From: JBIOYL01 sp044870185
Lineage (GTDB): Bacteria; Actinomycetota; CALGFH01
NCBI GenBank assembly: GCA_044870185.1
Contig: JBIOYL010000172.1
Coordinates: 1 to 8,194 of the forward strand
Reading direction: 5' to 3'
Length of the DNA stretch: 8,194 nt
Both the position numbers and the translations under genes were made by a program. The notes under the pieces were generated by a model. It made no database searches. It saw nothing but the letters and a program-made list of their open reading frames with translations, and was not told the DNA's origin. This document shows positions 5,933 through 8,194 of this stretch, piece by piece (position 1 is the first letter of the stretch; every line of letters begins with the position of its first letter).

Positions 5933-6340
5933 TCATGCGGGGGCGAGCAGGCCCACGGTCGGGAAGTACGTGCGGTACCGAGGAGCATCCCTGGTCAGCA
6001 GGCGATGACCGCCAACTGCCGCGTGCGCGCCGATGTAGAAGTCCGGGAGCGGTTCACGTCGGGCGCCGCCGCGGCGACGATGGGCGAGGAGCGCCTTGCC
6101 GGCCAGGAATGCCGCTTCGTACGGGAGCGGTTCGCGCACGAAGACGTCAGGGGGAAGCGCGTCGTCGAGCTCCTCGATCGCAGCAAAGCCGATGGAGACC
6201 TCGGCGTAGATGATCGCGTTGATGACGAGTGGTCCGTCGTTGGCGGCGCTGGCCAGGGCGTCGGCGGACCATTGCTGCCACGTTGGGTCCTCGGTGGCGA
6301 TGTCGAGCAGCACGTTGCTGTCGACGAGGGTGGTGGTCAT
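5933..6340 (-). CDS. vapC: PIN-domain ribonuclease toxin (VapC-type)
   Basis: A 135-residue PIN-domain protein, the toxin half of a type II toxin-antitoxin pair; such toxins cleave specific RNAs, often tRNA, in a magnesium-dependent reaction. The four acidic catalytic positions are all present: D7 in LVDSNVLLD, E47 in INAIIYAEVS, D100 in LPDFYIGAHA and D118 in LLTRDAPRY. Length matches VapC proteins (about 130 residues). The ATG at 6340 overlaps the TGA of the antitoxin gene (ATGA, 6340-6337), so translation is coupled and toxin output depends on antitoxin synthesis. No key residue is missing, so the toxin is probably active when free. The gene is the last of a two-gene operon and converges with the methyltransferase gene. 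Cytoplasmic. Confidence 0.92.
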   Translation of the reverse strand: MTTTLVDSNVLLDIATEDPTWQQWSADALASAANDGPLVINAIIYAEVSIGFAAIEELDDALPPDVFVREPLPYEAAFLAGKALLAHRRRGGARREPLPDFYIGAHAAVGGHRLLTRDAPRYRTYFPTVGLLAPA

Positions 6341-6567
6341 GGTTTCCGCGTGAGCGCGAGGATCTCATCGGTGGTCAGGCGGGAGACGGCGCGACCGCGA
6401 AGACGACGAACGACGCGGTCGCCGTGGCTGGTTCCGGAGCGCGTCGCGCGCACGAGCTTGACGGTGTTGCCGTCGACCACGAATTCGACCTCGGTGTCGG
6501 GCAGGAAGCCGAACCGGTGCCTGATGTCGGCGGGGATCGTGACTTGGCCCTTGGAGGTCACCCGCAT
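6337..6567 (-). CDS. vapB: AbrB/MazE/SpoVT-family antitoxin (VapB-type)
   Basis: A 76-residue antitoxin. Residues 1-41 form the AbrB-like swapped-hairpin DNA-binding domain, with the hallmark MRVTSKGQVTIPADIRHRFG followed by DTEVEFVVDGNTVKLV. The C-terminal half (RVVRRLRGRAVSRLTTDEILAL) is a basic, helix-forming segment expected to wrap the toxin's active site. The start is ATG at 6567, with AAGAGGAG seven bases upstream; the frame is open further upstream but that part is antisense to htrA sequence. It neutralises the adjacent PIN toxin and, by analogy to the family, represses its own promoter, alone or with the toxin. The inverted repeat at 6578-6600 is the likely binding site. Stop and toxin start overlap as ATGA. 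Confidence 0.92.
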   Translation of the reverse strand: MRVTSKGQVTIPADIRHRFGFLPDTEVEFVVDGNTVKLVRATRSGTSHGDRVVRRLRGRAVSRLTTDEILALTRKP

Positions 6568-6577
6568 GTCGCCGCTC

Positions 6578-6600
6578 CTCTTACGTACTACCCGTAAGAG
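6578..6600. promoter_or_regulatory. inverted-repeat operator of the vapBC operon
   Basis: CTCTTACG (6578-6585) and its exact complement CGTAAGAG (6593-6600) with a seven-base centre. On the minus strand one arm overlaps the -10 (6602-6597) and the other overlaps the Shine-Dalgarno of the antitoxin gene, 11 bases before its start codon. AbrB-like antitoxins bind such symmetric sites to repress their own operon, so this is the natural operator. The same repeat in the mRNA could also form an 8-bp hairpin that hides part of the ribosome binding site. Confidence 0.65.
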
Positions 6601-6625
6601 TAAGGGCCGGCCGCCAGCGTCGCAA
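6597..6625 (-). promoter_or_regulatory. putative vapBC promoter
   Basis: On the minus strand: -35 TTGCGA (6625-6620), a spacer of exactly 17 bases, and -10 TACTCT (6602-6597), which fits TANNNT. Transcription would start near 6590, leaving a leader of roughly 22 bases that contains the AAGAGGAG ribosome binding site. The overlap of the -10 with the inverted repeat supports autoregulation. Confidence 0.55.
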
Positions 6626-6672
6626 GCGGTGTGACGGAGACCGTGGTACGGCAGCGCAGCCTTGCCTGCGTT

Positions 6673-6711
6673 GCGGCTTGGCCGCGGTGTTGTCAGCCGG
6701 CGTTCGCCGGC
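6673..6711 (-). terminator. two short hairpins at the end of htrA
   Basis: On the minus strand, GCCGGC-GAAC-GCCGGC (6711-6696) spans the last codons and stops right before the TGA. A second stem, GCGGC-CAA-GCCGC (6685-6673), follows 7 bases after the stop codon. Together they could end transcription between htrA and vapBC. Both are short and no T-run follows, so this is tentative. Confidence 0.3.
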
Positions 6712-7856
6712 CGCCTGGCGAGCGTGACCGTCGCCGTCCGGGTCTGCCCGCCCCGCTGCCACGACAGGCTGATCCGATCGCCTGGCTGGTGCCGGGCGAT
6801 GGCCGCCCGCAGATCGCTCGCGCTGCCGATCTTGGTCCCGTCGGCGGCGGTGATCACATCGCCCGCCTGCAAGCCCGCGGCAGCGGCCGGTGACCCGGGC
6901 TCCACCGCGGCGACCAGCGCGCCTGCACCGCCGGTGTCCCCCAAGCCCACGCCAAGGAACGCGCTCGGATTGCCGCGCTGCGCGCCGCCCGAGCCAGGCG
7001 TGGCCCGTCCGCCCGCCCGCAGGCCGGGCAGCGCCTTGAGCACCGCGTCGGTGGGGATCGCGAAGCCGATGTTCTGGGCGGGTGCGCCCCGCTGCCCGCC
7101 GGCGACCGCGGTGGTCACGCCGACCACCCGGCCGGCGGTGTCGACCAGCGCGCCGCCGCTGTTGCCCGGGTTGATCGCCGCATCGGTCTGCAGCAGCCCA
7201 TGCAGCGTGGCCGAGTTCGAGTCGCCTGGCAGGTCCCGGTTCAGGGCGGAGATGATGCCCTCGGTGACCGTCGGTGCGCCGCCGTAGCCTTCGGCGTTGC
7301 CGACGGCGAGCACGGGGTCGCCGACATGCACGGTCGAGGTCGCGGCAAAGGTCGCGACCGGCAGGCCGGACACTCCTTGGAGCCGCAGCAGGGCGAGGTC
7401 GGCCGTGCTGTCGGCGCCGATGACCGTGGCGGCGACGGTGCCGCCGTGCCCGGGGACCTGCACGCGGATGGTGGTGGCGTCCGCGACCACGTGGGCGTTG
7501 GTGACCACCTCCCCCGAGGCGGCCACGATGATGCCGGTGCCGGCGCCACTGCCGTTCCCACCCCCAAAGGGGCCCACACCGCCGACGGTGGTGGTGGTGA
7601 TGGCGACCACCGCCGGCTCGATCTTGGCCAGCGCCGCCCGCACGTCGCTGGTCGTGGCCGCGGTGGGGGCCGCGGCGGCGCTGACCGCCGGGCTGCCCGG
7701 GGCCCCCTGCGCCGCGCCTGCGTGTCCCTGGAGGATGGCAACCATGCCGCCGCCGAGCGTCGCTGCCAGGACCGCGGTCACCAGCAGGGCAAGCGGCAGC
7801 CGCCAGCGGCCAAGCGCAGGCCGAGGTTCCCCGCCCGCACGGTCGAAGTCGATCAT
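6693..7856 (-). CDS. membrane-anchored HtrA-like serine protease with one PDZ domain
   Basis: A 387-residue trypsin-like protease of the HtrA/DegP family. A basic N terminus (RAGGEPRPALGRWR) precedes one membrane segment at about 20-42, so the protease faces the outside of the cell. A low-complexity Ala/Gly/Pro/Thr linker runs to about 70. The catalytic triad is complete: H122 in VVTNAHVV, D153 in TADLALLRL and S233 in INPGNSGGAL. The C-terminal PDZ domain spans about 298-385 (FLGVGLGD, then PGSPAAAAGLQAGDVITAADG). These proteins degrade or refold damaged exported proteins during envelope stress. The start is ATG at 7856, with GGGAGG six bases upstream. Architecture and size match the common actinobacterial single-PDZ form. 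It lies 159 bases downstream of the dehydrogenase gene end, on the same strand, probably with its own promoter. There is no adjacent sensor kinase or sigma factor to suggest its regulator. Confidence 0.92.
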   Translation of the reverse strand: MIDFDRAGGEPRPALGRWRLPLALLVTAVLAATLGGGMVAILQGHAGAAQGAPGSPAVSAAAAPTAATTSDVRAALAKIEPAVVAITTTTVGGVGPFGGGNGSGAGTGIIVAASGEVVTNAHVVADATTIRVQVPGHGGTVAATVIGADSTADLALLRLQGVSGLPVATFAATSTVHVGDPVLAVGNAEGYGGAPTVTEGIISALNRDLPGDSNSATLHGLLQTDAAINPGNSGGALVDTAGRVVGVTTAVAGGQRGAPAQNIGFAIPTDAVLKALPGLRAGGRATPGSGGAQRGNPSAFLGVGLGDTGGAGALVAAVEPGSPAAAAGLQAGDVITAADGTKIGSASDLRAAIARHQPGDRISLSWQRGGQTRTATVTLARRPANAG

Positions 7857-7913
7857 GATGGTCCCTCCCCAACCCAGGGCGCCCGTGCCGACGGCGATGC
7901 GCCAATTGGATCG

Positions 7914-7954
7914 AGCGTAGGCCCGGCGGCTTGAGGCCAGCTGGGGAGCAGCTG
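7914..7954 (-). promoter_or_regulatory. possible htrA control region
   Basis: A TANNNT-type -10, TACGCT, reads on the minus strand at 7919-7914, about 58 bases before the htrA start. Just upstream are two identical palindromes CAGCTG (7938-7943 and 7949-7954), their centres 11 bases apart, about one helical turn. They fall where a -35 would lie, and no standard -35 is visible there, so activator or repressor binding is plausible. A further palindrome CCAATTGG (7902-7909) lies between the -10 and the gene. Confidence 0.3.
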
Positions 7955-7994
7955 TGACGGGGCTGAGAGCTTGTCGTCGATCTGGCGGTCTCGG

Positions 7995-8025
7995 CGCCTG
8001 GTCAGGACCGCCTGGTCAGGACCGC
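7995..8025. repeat. 14-bp tandem duplication across the dehydrogenase stop codon
   Basis: CCTGGTCAGGACCG is present twice in a row, at 7997-8010 and 8011-8024, and the periodicity extends one or two bases on each side. The second copy contains the stop codon of the minus-strand dehydrogenase gene (8016-8018); the first copy lies downstream of it. Each copy carries the near-palindrome CCTGGTCAGG. It looks like a slippage duplication at a gene end. Confidence 0.65.
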
Positions 8026-8194
8026 GCTACGGCGCCGGTGCCGTCGGCCATGGCGCGGGTGCGGGCGGCGGCGGCCACCCGCTCCTCGGCGATCTGGTCG
8101 GCGACCTCGGCGGTCGGGCGGCCCTCGGCCCGAGCCCGGCGGAAGATCAGCTGCAGCGCGGCCGCCACGCCCTGCACGCAGCCCTCCAGCCGCT
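8016..8194 (-). CDS. C-terminal end of a probable Glu/Leu/Phe/Val dehydrogenase
   Basis: Only the last 58 codons are in the window; the gene continues past 8194. The visible part reads ALQLIFRRARAEGRPTAEV, then ADQIAEERVAAAARTRAMAD and a short tail ending ARS before TGA. The pattern of a helix, a charged A-x-x-EG-x-PT turn, and A-x-x-A-x-ER resembles the C-terminal helices of leucine or valine dehydrogenases, NAD-dependent enzymes that deaminate branched-chain amino acids. This is judged on a short stretch without the catalytic or nucleotide-binding regions, so another helical protein is possible. It has no frame problem within the visible part. It is too short for an open-frame search that requires a start codon. 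Confidence 0.5.
   Translation of the reverse strand, partial: RLEGCVQGVAAALQLIFRRARAEGRPTAEVADQIAEERVAAAARTRAMADGTGAVARS

Noticed and set aside
5819..6634. A 271-codon plus-strand open frame over the toxin-antitoxin genes.
   Set aside because: It is antisense to vapB and vapC, whose catalytic and DNA-binding residues are complete; the plus-strand translation has no family features.
7555..7605. A GGTGGTGGTG-type run suspected to be a microsatellite.
   Set aside because: It is inside htrA and encodes a short threonine run and glycine-rich loop; it is imperfect and explained by the coding sequence.
6568..7905. The long upstream extension of the antitoxin frame on the minus strand.
   Set aside because: It runs through htrA in a wrong frame; the ATG at 6567 has a proper ribosome binding site and gives the full AbrB-like domain.

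Overview
The window is very GC-rich, with GC-rich third codon positions and long antisense shadow frames. Several genes start with GTG, and the gene families are ones common in high-GC Gram-positives. This points to a chromosome of an actinobacterium (Actinomycetota), possibly environmental or uncultured. I see no rRNA, tRNA, CRISPR array, transposase or prophage gene, so this looks like an ordinary chromosomal segment and not a genomic island.

Layout, left to right. (1) 1-135: a short upstream stretch, possibly holding the end or start of a neighbouring gene. (2) 145-645, +: a small cupin protein whose tail overlaps the end of a convergent gene. (3) 593-1891, -: a 432-residue protein with a C-terminal plasmid pRiA4b Orf3-like domain and an unrecognised N-terminal region. 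(4) 1892-2193: a promoter-bearing intergenic stretch leading to a dodecin-like protein (2194-2415, +). (5) A perfect 12-bp stem hairpin (2427-2461) separates the dodecin from a convergent LtrA membrane protein (2485-3666, -). (6) Divergent from ltrA, a GalT-type nucleotidyltransferase of the HIT superfamily (3725-4729, +). (7) A 93-residue uncharacterised protein (4774-5055, -). (8) A divergent class I SAM methyltransferase (5223-5822, +), probably read from a leaderless transcript behind an inverted repeat. (9) A VapBC-type toxin-antitoxin operon on the minus strand: AbrB-like antitoxin 6337-6567, PIN toxin 5933-6340. It has a promoter and an inverted-repeat operator overlapping the -10 and the Shine-Dalgarno. 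(10) A membrane-anchored HtrA-like serine protease with one PDZ domain (6693-7856, -). (11) The C-terminal end of a probable Glu/Leu/Phe/Val dehydrogenase (8016-8194, -), running off the window.

Gene cooperation is limited. The only clear operon is the toxin-antitoxin pair, with a 4-bp ATGA overlap. The rest are mostly single-gene units in convergent or divergent pairs, so neighbourhood says little about pathway. I did not find a convincing undescribed multi-gene system. The more interesting points are the dodecin-like protein without the flavin-stacking tryptophan, the stand-alone GalT-like enzyme with an intact zinc and histidine site, the compact vapBC control region, and two short tandem duplications at the 3' ends of genes.
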